Positions 53,472-61,563 of a DNA stretch of 64,000 nucleotides are shown piece after piece (position 1 is the first letter of the stretch; every line of letters starts with the position of its first letter). The notes beneath the pieces are model-generated. The model saw only the letters and a list, made by a program, of their open reading frames with translations. It had not been told where the DNA came from and did no database searches. The stretch comes from Thalassovita aquimarina. GTDB lineage: Bacteria > Pseudomonadota > Alphaproteobacteria > Rhodobacterales > Rhodobacteraceae. Location of the stretch: the NCBI RefSeq assembly GCF_018219815.1, contig NZ_JADMKU010000001.1:186001-250000 (forward strand). Direction: 5' to 3'. The translations under genes were made by a program, and so were the position numbers.

Positions 53472-54307
53472 GACCGTGCCCCCGCATGGCCGGGGATGAC
53501 TTCGGTCACCGCCCCCTCGCGCGTGAACATCATATCGCGGTTCCACCACACAACGATCGCGGCGACGAGAACGAGGATCCAGGTGTCCCATGGCTGCGCG
53601 TCCGGCCAGAACGGGTTGATCAGCTGCCAATGGAACAGCATCGATATTAGCAGACTGCCGCGCGTCGCATTGAAGATGGGCGTCACAAGGATCGCGAGCA
53701 CGATGTTGCCGATGAAAAAGGGCAGGAAGTTCCATTCGGCGAATACGACACCGGCGAGATAGAAGGCCGGCAGGTGCCAGATGCCCCAGACTGTACCGAT
53801 GATCACCCCGGCCCAGAACGAGGCGACATGTCGTTGCAGGATCGGCTGCGCGACGCCGCGCCAGCCGAATTCCTCGATCGGCCCCAGAAGCAGCATCATG
53901 AACATGAGCGCCACGACAGGGCCAATGCCGTCCGGCGGGAGGGGCGCCAGAAGCGGGCCGCCCTTGATCAGCGATCCCGCCATGAAGACGAGCGGGATCA
54001 CAATGAGGATGAAGGCCCACCAGGGCGCCGGGCACCGCCAGAATGCGAGCCGCGACAAGAACCCTCGCAGCGCGGAAAGCCCACCCCACAGAAGAACCAC
54101 GGCAAAGGCCGCTATGGCGGGCGCCCAGGTGGCGAGAAAGAAGAACGGATGCGATCCGTTGATTTCCCCGAACCGAGCGGCCATGCCGTCGGGGCATAGG
54201 ATATAGCTGCCGATCACACCCCAGCTGATCGCGAAGGTGATGACGAAGAACACGGCAAGACCACCAGCGCCTAACTTTTTATCTTGCGCCGTTGTTGAGT
54301 AGGACAT
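53468..54307 (-). CDS. CPBP-family intramembrane metalloprotease
   Basis: 279 residues, about seven or eight membrane helices. The CPBP (Rce1-like) motifs are present: EEFGWRG (motif 1, paired glutamates and Arg), WGIWHLP (motif 2 His) and a later NATRGSLLISMLFHWQLIN (motif 3 His). In bacteria such proteins serve in bacteriocin immunity, signalling or membrane protein cleavage. First gene of a two-gene transcript with the serine hydrolase. An FNR-type site lies 61 bases upstream. Confidence 0.9.
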   Translation of the reverse strand: MSYSTTAQDKKLGAGGLAVFFVITFAISWGVIGSYILCPDGMAARFGEINGSHPFFFLATWAPAIAAFAVVLLWGGLSALRGFLSRLAFWRCPAPWWAFILIVIPLVFMAGSLIKGGPLLAPLPPDGIGPVVALMFMMLLLGPIEEFGWRGVAQPILQRHVASFWAGVIIGTVWGIWHLPAFYLAGVVFAEWNFLPFFIGNIVLAILVTPIFNATRGSLLISMLFHWQLINPFWPDAQPWDTWILVLVAAIVVWWNRDMMFTREGAVTEVIPGHAGARS

Positions 54308-54367
54308 CGGAAACGCCTTGAAACGATGGAAATCAGTGTGTTTTTAACCGTTTCCGCGACCTTTTCG

Positions 54368-54381
54368 TTGATTGGGATCAA
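54368..54381 (-). promoter_or_regulatory. FNR/FnrL-type binding site upstream of CPBP gene
   Basis: TTGATTGGGATCAA is a perfect match to TTGAT-N4-ATCAA. A TTAAAA sequence (minus strand, about 54346-54341) could be the -10 element; the site centre would then be near -39, the position of a class II activator. It points to low-oxygen induction of the CPBP/serine hydrolase pair. Only that pair starts nearby; the gene to the right ends here. Confidence 0.6.
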
Positions 54382-54599
54382 GTCGCACCGGTCAAGGAAA
54401 CGTTGATCGATACTCTATCGCTGCCCGCAACAGCCGGAGAGCGTCTGGCCCAGATCCCGTTCCTTCCTACATCAACCGGACATGACAGATTTCCAGCAGA
54501 GAATCCCTTCCGGTGACGGGAATTCCCGCCTTGTTGTGCCGGCGCCGTCACCAAGGGGCAATTCGCGAAGAGAGTGGGGCATGGCTTGCCTGCCCATGA

Positions 54600-55028
54600 T
54601 TACATTTTCAGTTCGACATGCGGCACGTCGTCCGACGTCTTTTCCCTGGAATGCCCTTCCGGGCCGACCACGGCACGGATTCGGCGCCGCATATTCGTGA
54701 AGCTGTCGAAGCGAACGACATCGACCGGTTCGTCCAGTTCAAGCACGATCCGGAACCAGCCCGGTCGCAGCATTTGCGATGCCAGGACCGTCGCCGCGAA
54801 GGGGCGCCCGAGATAGCGCCCCTCGACCCGCCCGCCGGGCGTCCAGCCGTCGGGCGGACGGTTGCCGATGGCCGCATGAAACGCGTTCCAGTCCCGGAAA
54901 CCATGCTGATGCGACAGGATTTCCAGCGCTTGTGCATGGCTCACGTCCGATCCTTGCGCGCTCAGATCGTCGCGCAACCGCCTGGCCTGTTTCTTGGCTT
55001 CTGTGATCGTTGGAAGGCGCCGCGTCAT
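54600..55028 (-). CDS. Glyoxalase-superfamily protein
   Basis: 142 residues. TITEAKKQARRLRDDL then SHAQALEILSHQHGFRDWNAFHAAI is the conserved N-terminal helix pair of the small 'glyoxalase superfamily protein' group, and the remainder is strand-rich. No glyoxalase metal site can be assigned, so enzyme activity is unproven. The start overlaps the MATE stop by four bases. Confidence 0.7.
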   Translation of the reverse strand: MTRRLPTITEAKKQARRLRDDLSAQGSDVSHAQALEILSHQHGFRDWNAFHAAIGNRPPDGWTPGGRVEGRYLGRPFAATVLASQMLRPGWFRIVLELDEPVDVVRFDSFTNMRRRIRAVVGPEGHSREKTSDDVPHVELKM

Positions 55029-56416
55029 GACCGGCCCCCCGCGACCGTGTGAAACAACCCCAATCTTAGCGACTGGGTTCTAGCGCGTTGCATCAGAACG
55101 ATCCCCGTCAGTCCAAGCAGCATGAATTCCGCGACCGGACCGGCCAGCCAGATGCCGGTTTCGCCAAGCGCTGCAGCGAGCGCGAAGGTCAGCGGGATTG
55201 CGAAGAGGTAGGTTTTTGACAGACCGAGAATCGCAGCGCGCTTTGCGTCCCCGATCGCCTGGAAATGCATCGCAATCATCATCAGCGGACCCGCGACGAA
55301 GAAGACCGCCACGATGACCGGCAGGATTCTGGCCACCTCGGACATCACCGCCGAATCTTCGACGAACACGCCTCCTATGGCGTTGGCGAAAACGCTCAGG
55401 CCAAGCTGCATCGTAAGGCAGTAGACAAAGGCCGCGGTCACGGCGGTCTTCAGGCTGTTGCCCGCGCGCAGCCAATCCCCGGCCCCGTGGTTGTTGCCGG
55501 TGATCGTCTGCATCGCATGGCTCAGACCAAGGAGGGGAAGAAAGGCGAAGGTCATCACACGGGTCATGATACCATAGGCGGAAACCGTGGCTTCGTAATC
55601 AGGCGTCTGCACCCATTGCAGCGCGGCGATGACGGCGCCCGAGCCAAGCGCGAGCCCGACGAAGTTAAGGCTTTGCGGCGCGCCGAGCGCAAGGATTTGC
55701 CGCCATTCTGTCAGGACCGAGTGCTGAAAAAGAGCTTTCGGTCGCAGTGCCGTTTCCCCCAGAAGGCGGAAGGCAAGTATGATGCCCAAGGCCACGGCCT
55801 GCGCCATCGCCGTACCGTATGCCGATCCCGCGACCCCCATATCGAGCACGGCGATCAGAACGTAGTTGAACCCGATATTGGCAAGCGACACCAGAAGGCT
55901 CATCGCCGCCATGAAACTTACGAGCCCCTCATTGCGCAGGGCATCGGAGTTGACCGACAGAACGAAGAGCACCGGCGAGAAAAATACCGTCACTCGCAGA
56001 TAGACGAGCCCCATTTCAGCCATCGCTTCGGAGCCCCCTGCGGCGAGCAAGGCGACCGGGCGCCCCAGTACAACGAAAAGCGCAATCAGGACCAACCCGA
56101 TGACGAAGGCCAGGCCATGCGCTCCGGCGAAGACGGCGCGCGCATCATTAACGCGCCATGCCCCGAGGTGGCGCGCAAGAATGCTCGACATCCCGCTGGA
56201 AACCAGAGTCGAAAGCGCCACGATGAGCATGTAGATCGGAAACATCAGCGTAACGGCGCCAAGCGCTTCGGGCCCGACATAGCGACCCAGAAAAAGCGCG
56301 TCCGTGAGGGATAGCACTCCGTTCATGCCCATCACGAAGATGATCGGCAGCGCGGTCTTTGCATATATCGGGGCCATTGGCCCGGTCAGAAAAGTGTTGG
56401 ATTGGTCTGCGGACAT
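55025..56416 (-). CDS. MATE-family efflux transporter
   Basis: 463 residues, 12 membrane helices, the usual length. LPIIFVMGMNGVLSLTDALFLGRYVG at the start (residues 23-48) and the repeated PLMIVALSTLVSSGMSSILARHLG / LLGLSHAMQTITGNNHGAG regions mark the two MATE halves. Exports cationic drugs or metabolites using a sodium or proton gradient; substrate unknown. First gene of a pair with the glyoxalase-superfamily protein. Confidence 0.92.
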   Translation of the reverse strand: MSADQSNTFLTGPMAPIYAKTALPIIFVMGMNGVLSLTDALFLGRYVGPEALGAVTLMFPIYMLIVALSTLVSSGMSSILARHLGAWRVNDARAVFAGAHGLAFVIGLVLIALFVVLGRPVALLAAGGSEAMAEMGLVYLRVTVFFSPVLFVLSVNSDALRNEGLVSFMAAMSLLVSLANIGFNYVLIAVLDMGVAGSAYGTAMAQAVALGIILAFRLLGETALRPKALFQHSVLTEWRQILALGAPQSLNFVGLALGSGAVIAALQWVQTPDYEATVSAYGIMTRVMTFAFLPLLGLSHAMQTITGNNHGAGDWLRAGNSLKTAVTAAFVYCLTMQLGLSVFANAIGGVFVEDSAVMSEVARILPVIVAVFFVAGPLMMIAMHFQAIGDAKRAAILGLSKTYLFAIPLTFALAAALGETGIWLAGPVAEFMLLGLTGIVLMQRARTQSLRLGLFHTVAGGRS

Positions 56417-56800
56417 ATCCCCATATTCCTCTCGCTTTCGTCGCGCAGAAGATGGACGGGGCCCGCGTTACCATCCGCGCGACATGCGTCGAGGATGACG
56501 AAGATCAGTCTCAAGCAAAACTTCACCGGGACGGAATGTCAGCGAGCGGCGGGCGTTTGCGGCCCAGGGTTGTTTAGCCGCGCGCAATGGCGTCGTCAAC
56601 GTGCAGTTGCTAACCTTGTCCGGGAAATCCGATATGCCGATACGGGATATTTCAAAAAGGGGGCTTCGACAAGGTGACCACATGATCCTGTCGGAAGGGC
56701 CGATTCGAATGCGCCCGCGCCGCTTTCATCGGGCGGCGCGGGCGCGGTTCACTTCGCTTGCCTCGGGAAGATCCCGAAGTTTCGGTTCGATCCCGACGCG
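56417..56800. other. Intergenic; contains a perfect 13-bp hairpin
   Basis: No gene supported. It must hold the MATE promoter at its left end. At 56711-56723 and 56733-56745 the arms GCGCCCGCGCCGC and GCGGCGCGGGCGC form a perfect inverted repeat with a 9-base loop, 56 bases past the NIPSNAP stop; no T-run follows on either strand, so it is a barrier or mRNA end rather than a typical terminator. Confidence 0.5.
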
Positions 56801-57112
56801 TCAGTCCAGCGGGGAAAAGGCCGCTGGTTGCAGGAAAACGCTTTCCTGATAATCGAGATATGGCAGGATCTTGGGAACGAAGGCTTGCCAGTCGGCGTCG
56901 GCGCCCAGTTTGGCGCGCTGTTCGGTGCGGTGGCCGTAATCGTCATAGGCCCAGATGAACACCACGGAATTCAACGGCCCGCTATCGGTCACCCAGCAGC
57001 CGGTCAGCTTGGCGTATTTGGTGATGATATGAAGCCCCTCGGCCTCGTAGAGCTTCAGAAACTCCGGCGCTTTGCCGGCGGTGATGCGGTAGGTTCGCTT
57101 TTCATAGATCAT
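56801..57112 (-). CDS. NIPSNAP family protein
   Basis: 103 residues. MIYEKRTYRITAGKAPEFLK and FIWAYDDYGHRTEQRAKL are NIPSNAP hallmarks; ferredoxin-like dimer fold. Bacterial members often sit beside catabolic oxidoreductases, and their role is unsettled. GGAACC precedes the ATG. The divergent region shared with the TetR gene contains a palindromic operator and, on this strand, a TATAAT box (57233-57228) that ends 15 bases before the operator begins. Confidence 0.88.
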   Translation of the reverse strand: MIYEKRTYRITAGKAPEFLKLYEAEGLHIITKYAKLTGCWVTDSGPLNSVVFIWAYDDYGHRTEQRAKLGADADWQAFVPKILPYLDYQESVFLQPAAFSPLD

Positions 57113-57195
57113 GATGGTTCCGTAGATTGCGTTGCGCGCGGTGTTCGCGCTCTCGGGCGAAGGCTATTCGGGAACAGGCAGTTGATGCAACAGTT

Positions 57196-57215
57196 AAGTC
57201 GTCATTTGACGACAT
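57196..57215. promoter_or_regulatory. Palindromic operator 1 (TetR-type)
   Basis: AAGTCGTCATTTGACGACAT, arms GTCGTCA and TGACGAC with a 2-base centre. It lies between the divergent NIPSNAP and tetR genes and just downstream of a minus-strand TATAAT, where a repressor would block NIPSNAP transcription and may also act on tetR. Confidence 0.75.
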
Positions 57216-57312
57216 GATTGTTGACGGATTATACAGGGTTTATCGACATCGCGCCTTGGCTGGGCGGGAGTGATCGGCTAACGCAAGCCCAGACCACAAG
57301 AAGGGGAGCGGC

Positions 57313-58005
57313 GTGAAGGCAAAATCCGATGCGCTCAGGGAGCAGGTTCGAAAGACCAGCAGTGCGAAGAAGGAAGGCGGTTCCGGGCGTCTGCCGCATG
57401 CCGAACGCAGGGCGCAAATCCTTGAAACTGCTTCTGATTTCTTTGCCGAAAACGGCCTGACCGGGCAAACCCGCATGCTGGCCGACGCCTGCGGCGTGTC
57501 GCAACGTCTGCTCTACAGGTTCTTTCCGACCAAGCAGGAACTTGTTGCCGAAGTATACCGTGAAGAGATCCTGGGCGCGTTCAAGGCTGGCTGGTTTGTC
57601 GATCTTCAGAACCGGAATCTGTCGGCAGAAGAGCGATTCACCGCGTTTTACGTGGACTATCTTGAGACGACTCTGACGTGTAAATGGCTCCGCCTGTTCT
57701 TGTATGCCTCGTTGTCGGATGCGTCGATGGCGCCCGATTACATCACGAGCATCGTGACCCAGCTTCTAGAGGTTCTGATGCGCGAAGCCGCGCATGAAAT
57801 CGGTATCGACCTGCCTGATGATCGCGAGGCCGTGCACGAAATGGCCTGGACTCTGCATGGATCGATTTCCCACTATGCGATCCGGCGCCACATCTACAAG
57901 GCCAGCTGGAATGTTCCTGAGAAACAGGTGGTTAAGATGCATGTGCGCATGTTCTTGGCAGGGCTGGGCGCGATGGTCGAAGCCTATAACGCCGAGAATT
58001 CCTGA
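57313..58005 (+). CDS. TetR-family transcriptional regulator
   Basis: 230 residues. N-terminal helix-turn-helix: RRAQILETASDFFAENG then GQTRMLADACGVSQRLLYRF, the TetR signature around residues 33-72, with a basic serine-rich tail before it. The C-terminal ligand domain is unassigned. GTG start with AAGGGGAGCGGC upstream. Two copies of a 16-bp palindrome, one before this gene and one after it in front of the ABC transporter, are its probable operators. Ligand probably the transported substrate or its hydroxylated product. Confidence 0.92.
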   Translation: MKAKSDALREQVRKTSSAKKEGGSGRLPHAERRAQILETASDFFAENGLTGQTRMLADACGVSQRLLYRFFPTKQELVAEVYREEILGAFKAGWFVDLQNRNLSAEERFTAFYVDYLETTLTCKWLRLFLYASLSDASMAPDYITSIVTQLLEVLMREAAHEIGIDLPDDREAVHEMAWTLHGSISHYAIRRHIYKASWNVPEKQVVKMHVRMFLAGLGAMVEAYNAENS

Positions 58006-58109
58006 TCCTTCGCCCCCAGATTCTGAATCAGTTCTGACGACAATTTGAGTTTTGCCGCCAAAACCCGGGGGCTGGTTGCCGAGGATTGCGGCATTTTGTG
58101 CAGGCTCGT

Positions 58110-58129
58110 AAGTCGTCAATTGACGACAT
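58110..58129 (+). promoter_or_regulatory. Palindromic operator 2 (TetR-type)
   Basis: AAGTCGTCAATTGACGACAT, identical to operator 1 except for one base in the centre. Perfect 16-bp palindrome GTCGTCAATTGACGAC, 123 bases before the start of the ABC substrate-binding gene. A half-site TGACGAC occurs at 58035-58041. Confidence 0.75.
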
Positions 58130-58251
58130 AAGAATCTCAAACTAACGTGATTCCCCAAGGTCAACCGTCCTGTCAGTTGGGGTGGCTTGTCGAAACGTAT
58201 TGCCCCGTCTTCGTGATGCCGGGGCCGGATCGAACAACAGGGGAGTACAAA

Positions 58252-59583
58252 ATGGCACGACTTATCAAACCACAAATCGGCCGGCGCGAGTTTCTCAAGA
58301 GCTCGGCCGCGGCGGGCGCTATGGCGCTGGCAGGGCCGGCACGCTTCGCAGGCGCTCAGGCCGCGAACCCGGTCACCCTGCACACTTGGTCGGCTGCGGT
58401 CGACACGGTGCAGAGCCATCTCAACGCCTTCACCAAATCGACCGGCATTCCGGTGAACTACGGCAATTCGCCCTGGGCGCAGTATCGCGAGGGCATGGTC
58501 ACCAAATTCGTCGGCGGCGCGCCGCTCGACATGATGTGGGTTTCTGATGCCTGGCTGCCCGAATGGGCCGAGGCCGGCTGGATCGCACCGATCGACGAAT
58601 ACGATTTCCTGACCGCCTACAATTCCGAGGCCGAGGATTTCTGCACCGACTCGATGACCTATAACGGGCGTCAGTACGGGCTGACCTATTACACCGACTT
58701 CATGGCCTTCCTCTATGACGAGAGCAAGATCAAGGAAGCCGGTTTCGACGCGCCGCCCGCAACCTGGGACGAAGTTGTCGAACAGTCGCTGGTGATGAAG
58801 GAAAAGGGCATCGCGGAATTCCCGATGATGCTGGCCATGGCGCAGGAAAGCTGGCTGATCGAATTCATGTCGTCGCTGGTTTATTCGCATGGCGGTCGGT
58901 TCACCGACGATGCCGGCAAGGCGATCATGCAGCACGACAAGGACGGCGCGGTCGAGGCGCTGCAATGGGTGGTGGATGCCGTGAACAAGCACGGTATCGT
59001 GTCGCCCGCCTGTGTCGAAACCGGCGAACTGTCGGGGCTGAAGGCCTTTGCCTCGGGCAACCATGCCTTCGCGATGGTGGCGAAGTACCGTCTGCGCATG
59101 CTGAACGACCCGGCACAGTCGCAGATCGCCGGCAACGTCAAGCAGGCGATGATGCCCAAAGGCGCAAACGGCGATCACAACACGGTCGGCTGGATGCGCT
59201 TCCACGGCATGTCGGCACAGACCGCCAAGGACAAGCAGCAGGCTGAAAACACCGCCAAGCTGATCGAATGGTTCGGCGGGAAATCCGATGGCGCCTATAC
59301 GTTCCAGAAGCTGCTGTTCCTCGATATCGGCGCGGGTTTCGGCGTCAAGCCGCTGTTCGACGATCCAGAAATCCAGGCCTCGTACAATTCGTATGGCGAC
59401 GTCGAGATGATCAAGGCGCAGCAGGCGCTGGCCATGAAAAAGGACGTGGTCACGCCGTGGTTCGGCGAATGGAGCGAAACCAACGGGTCTGCCTGGCAAT
59501 CGGCGATCCTTGGCAACACCGACGTCAAGTCGGCGGTCACGAAATCCGCCGAGCTGTGGGATGAACTGAAAGACTCCTACTGA
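58252..59583 (+). CDS. ABC transporter substrate-binding protein (CUT1 type), Tat-exported
   Basis: 443 residues. Twin-arginine signal GRREFLKSSAAAGAMALAGP followed by a cleavage region (FAGAQA), so the folded protein is exported by Tat. Body is a solute-binding family 1/8 protein: VTLHTWSAAVDTVQSHL, DMMWVSDAWLPEWAEAG, YNGRQYGLTYYTDFMAFLY. Such proteins bind sugars or other polar organics; the ligand is not evident. GGGGAG precedes the ATG. First gene of the operon SBP, two permeases, ATPase, hydroxylase subunits. Confidence 0.93.
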   Translation: MARLIKPQIGRREFLKSSAAAGAMALAGPARFAGAQAANPVTLHTWSAAVDTVQSHLNAFTKSTGIPVNYGNSPWAQYREGMVTKFVGGAPLDMMWVSDAWLPEWAEAGWIAPIDEYDFLTAYNSEAEDFCTDSMTYNGRQYGLTYYTDFMAFLYDESKIKEAGFDAPPATWDEVVEQSLVMKEKGIAEFPMMLAMAQESWLIEFMSSLVYSHGGRFTDDAGKAIMQHDKDGAVEALQWVVDAVNKHGIVSPACVETGELSGLKAFASGNHAFAMVAKYRLRMLNDPAQSQIAGNVKQAMMPKGANGDHNTVGWMRFHGMSAQTAKDKQQAENTAKLIEWFGGKSDGAYTFQKLLFLDIGAGFGVKPLFDDPEIQASYNSYGDVEMIKAQQALAMKKDVVTPWFGEWSETNGSAWQSAILGNTDVKSAVTKSAELWDELKDSY

Positions 59584-59663
59584 CACGATCAACCGGTTCC
59601 GGCGCAGGCAGTTTCCTGCGCCGGTATCTTCCGAATACTATCATAATAAGGCGGGGCAACGGC

Positions 59664-60584
59664 GTGGCAGAAGTCGTGCATCAACAAGCGGGACGGGGCC
59701 GATTGCGCGCCATGTTCGGCTATGAAGAACGCAGTGCAATCGTGTTTCTGGCGCCGGTCATGGCGGTGCTCATGGGGGTGGCGGTCTTCCCGATCCTCTA
59801 TTCCTTCTACCTGAGCTTTTTCCGGATGAAGCTGACGCGTCCGAACCGGACGCCCTTCGTCTGGTTCGACAACTACACCGACCTGTTTACGAACGAACTG
59901 TTCTGGGTATCGGTGACGCGCACGGTGGTCTTCGCCGTCACGTCGGTGACGTCCATCGCCGTTGTCGCGCTGCTGGTGGCGCTGCTGCTGAACCAGAATT
60001 TCCGCGGCCGCAGGATTCTTTCGACCATCATCCTGATCCCTTGGGCGATCCCCTACGTGGCCAACGCCTTGATGTGGAAATGGATCTACGATTCCGGCTA
60101 TGGCGCGTTGAACGGCGTGTTGTACCAGTTGGATTTCATCGACAAATACATGGTGTGGCTCGGCGATCAGGACAAAACGATCTTCCTCATCGCAAACGCC
60201 TTCGTGTGGAAAGAGGTTCCGCTCGCGGCGATCCTGCTGCTGGTGTCGCTGAAATCGATTCCGTCGGACCTGTACCAGGCCGCGCGGGTTGACGGCGCCA
60301 CCGTCTGGCAACGCTTTTTCCATGTCACGCTGCCGGCGATGAAGCCCGGTTTCATGCTGGTGATGATCTATGAAACGATGATGGCGATCCGCCATTTCGA
60401 CCTGTTCTTCATCCTGACCGAAGGCGGACCGGGCGATGCCAGCCATGTGCTGTCCTGGCATATCTATGTGGAAACCTTCCGCAACCTGTCGTTCGGCAGC
60501 GGCGCAGCGATGTCCTATGTTCTGGCCCTGGTGACCTTCGCGCTGTCCTACACCTTCATTCGCACCCTTGGCCGGAAGGTTTGA
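59664..60584 (+). CDS. ABC transporter permease (MalF type)
   Basis: 306 residues, six membrane helices. The EAA loop that contacts the ATPase reads YQAARVDGATVWQRFFHVTLP. GTG start at 59664 preceded by GGGGCAACG; the N-terminal tail is polar. The stop is two bases before the next start. Confidence 0.93.
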   Translation: MAEVVHQQAGRGRLRAMFGYEERSAIVFLAPVMAVLMGVAVFPILYSFYLSFFRMKLTRPNRTPFVWFDNYTDLFTNELFWVSVTRTVVFAVTSVTSIAVVALLVALLLNQNFRGRRILSTIILIPWAIPYVANALMWKWIYDSGYGALNGVLYQLDFIDKYMVWLGDQDKTIFLIANAFVWKEVPLAAILLLVSLKSIPSDLYQAARVDGATVWQRFFHVTLPAMKPGFMLVMIYETMMAIRHFDLFFILTEGGPGDASHVLSWHIYVETFRNLSFGSGAAMSYVLALVTFALSYTFIRTLGRKV

Positions 60585-60586
60585 CC

Positions 60587-61549
60587 ATGACCGACGTTTC
60601 CCAAACCCGCACCGGCGGGATCGATTACCGCCGCCGCCAGCGCCTGTCGCGTATCGCGCATTCGCTGGTGATCCTGGCCGGGGCGATCGTGCTGACGATC
60701 TACGTGATCGCACCGGTGACATGGCTTGTCTCCTCGTCGTTCCAAACCGAGGCCGAAATCGTTTCGGTGCCGCCGCACTGGATTCCCGACGAACCGACGC
60801 TGCAGAATTTCGAAGCGATTTTCACCGCGCAGGAAGAGGAAGAAATCACCTATGAAACCCGCAGCGGGCAGGACCCGGCGGCGGGCGGTTTCATCCCTTC
60901 GACGGCCAAGAACCTGCTGCCCGCGATGTGGAACAGTTTCATCGTCGCGACGCTGGTGGTGATCCTGAACCTGCTGGTGGGCGTCCCGGCGGCCTATGCG
61001 CTGGCCAAGATCCGGTTCTGGGGGCGCGACGGGTCGGTCTATTTCATCCTGATCACCCGGGTCATCCCCGATATCGCGCTGGTGGTGCCGTTCTTCCTGG
61101 TGATCCGCAAACTGGGCATGCTGGACAGTATCTTTTCGCTGGTGCTGACCTATCTGGCGGTGACGGTGCCGTTCAGCGTCTTCATCCTGCTGCAGTATTT
61201 CGAAGGGCTGCCGGACGAATTGGACAAGGCCGCGCGCGTCGATGGCTGTTCGCGGTTTCAGGCGCTGGTGCGGGTGTTCCTGCCGCTGTCGCTGCCGTCG
61301 CTGGTCGCCGTGGTGCTGTTCACCTTCCTGACCAGCTGGAACGAATTCCTGCTGGCCCTGATGTTCACCCAGACCGAGGCGTCGCAGACGTTGCCGATCC
61401 TGCTGGCGGCCTTCACTTCGGATTTCACCATCAGTTTCTCGTTCATCAACGCGGCCGGGGTTCTGGCGATCGTCCCCCCCGTGATCGTCGCGGTGATTTT
61501 TGAACGCTACATCGTTTCCGGCCTGACCGCCGGTGCCGTCAAAGGCTAG
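60587..61549 (+). CDS. ABC transporter permease (MalG type)
   Basis: 320 residues, six membrane helices. EAA loop DELDKAARVDGCSRFQAL with FLPLSLPSLV following. A periplasmic insert (about residues 80-110, rich in E and including EEEEITYETRSGQD) is longer than in MalG and could be a substrate-specific feature. Start ATG 60587 with GGAAGG ahead of it. Confidence 0.93.
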   Translation: MTDVSQTRTGGIDYRRRQRLSRIAHSLVILAGAIVLTIYVIAPVTWLVSSSFQTEAEIVSVPPHWIPDEPTLQNFEAIFTAQEEEEITYETRSGQDPAAGGFIPSTAKNLLPAMWNSFIVATLVVILNLLVGVPAAYALAKIRFWGRDGSVYFILITRVIPDIALVVPFFLVIRKLGMLDSIFSLVLTYLAVTVPFSVFILLQYFEGLPDELDKAARVDGCSRFQALVRVFLPLSLPSLVAVVLFTFLTSWNEFLLALMFTQTEASQTLPILLAAFTSDFTISFSFINAAGVLAIVPPVIVAVIFERYIVSGLTAGAVKG

Positions 61550-61563
61550 GAAAGGAAAGACCC

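Noticed and set aside
53472-54197. Upstream extension of the serine hydrolase frame
   Set aside because: A signal peptide fixes the start at 53471, and the extension lies antiparallel in frame with the CPBP gene on the same strand, which is the real product.
49102-57000. Attachment-site repeat of the tRNA-Ser 3' end
   Set aside because: Only 8-9-base matches (such as TTCTCTCCG near 49305) were seen, which is within chance.
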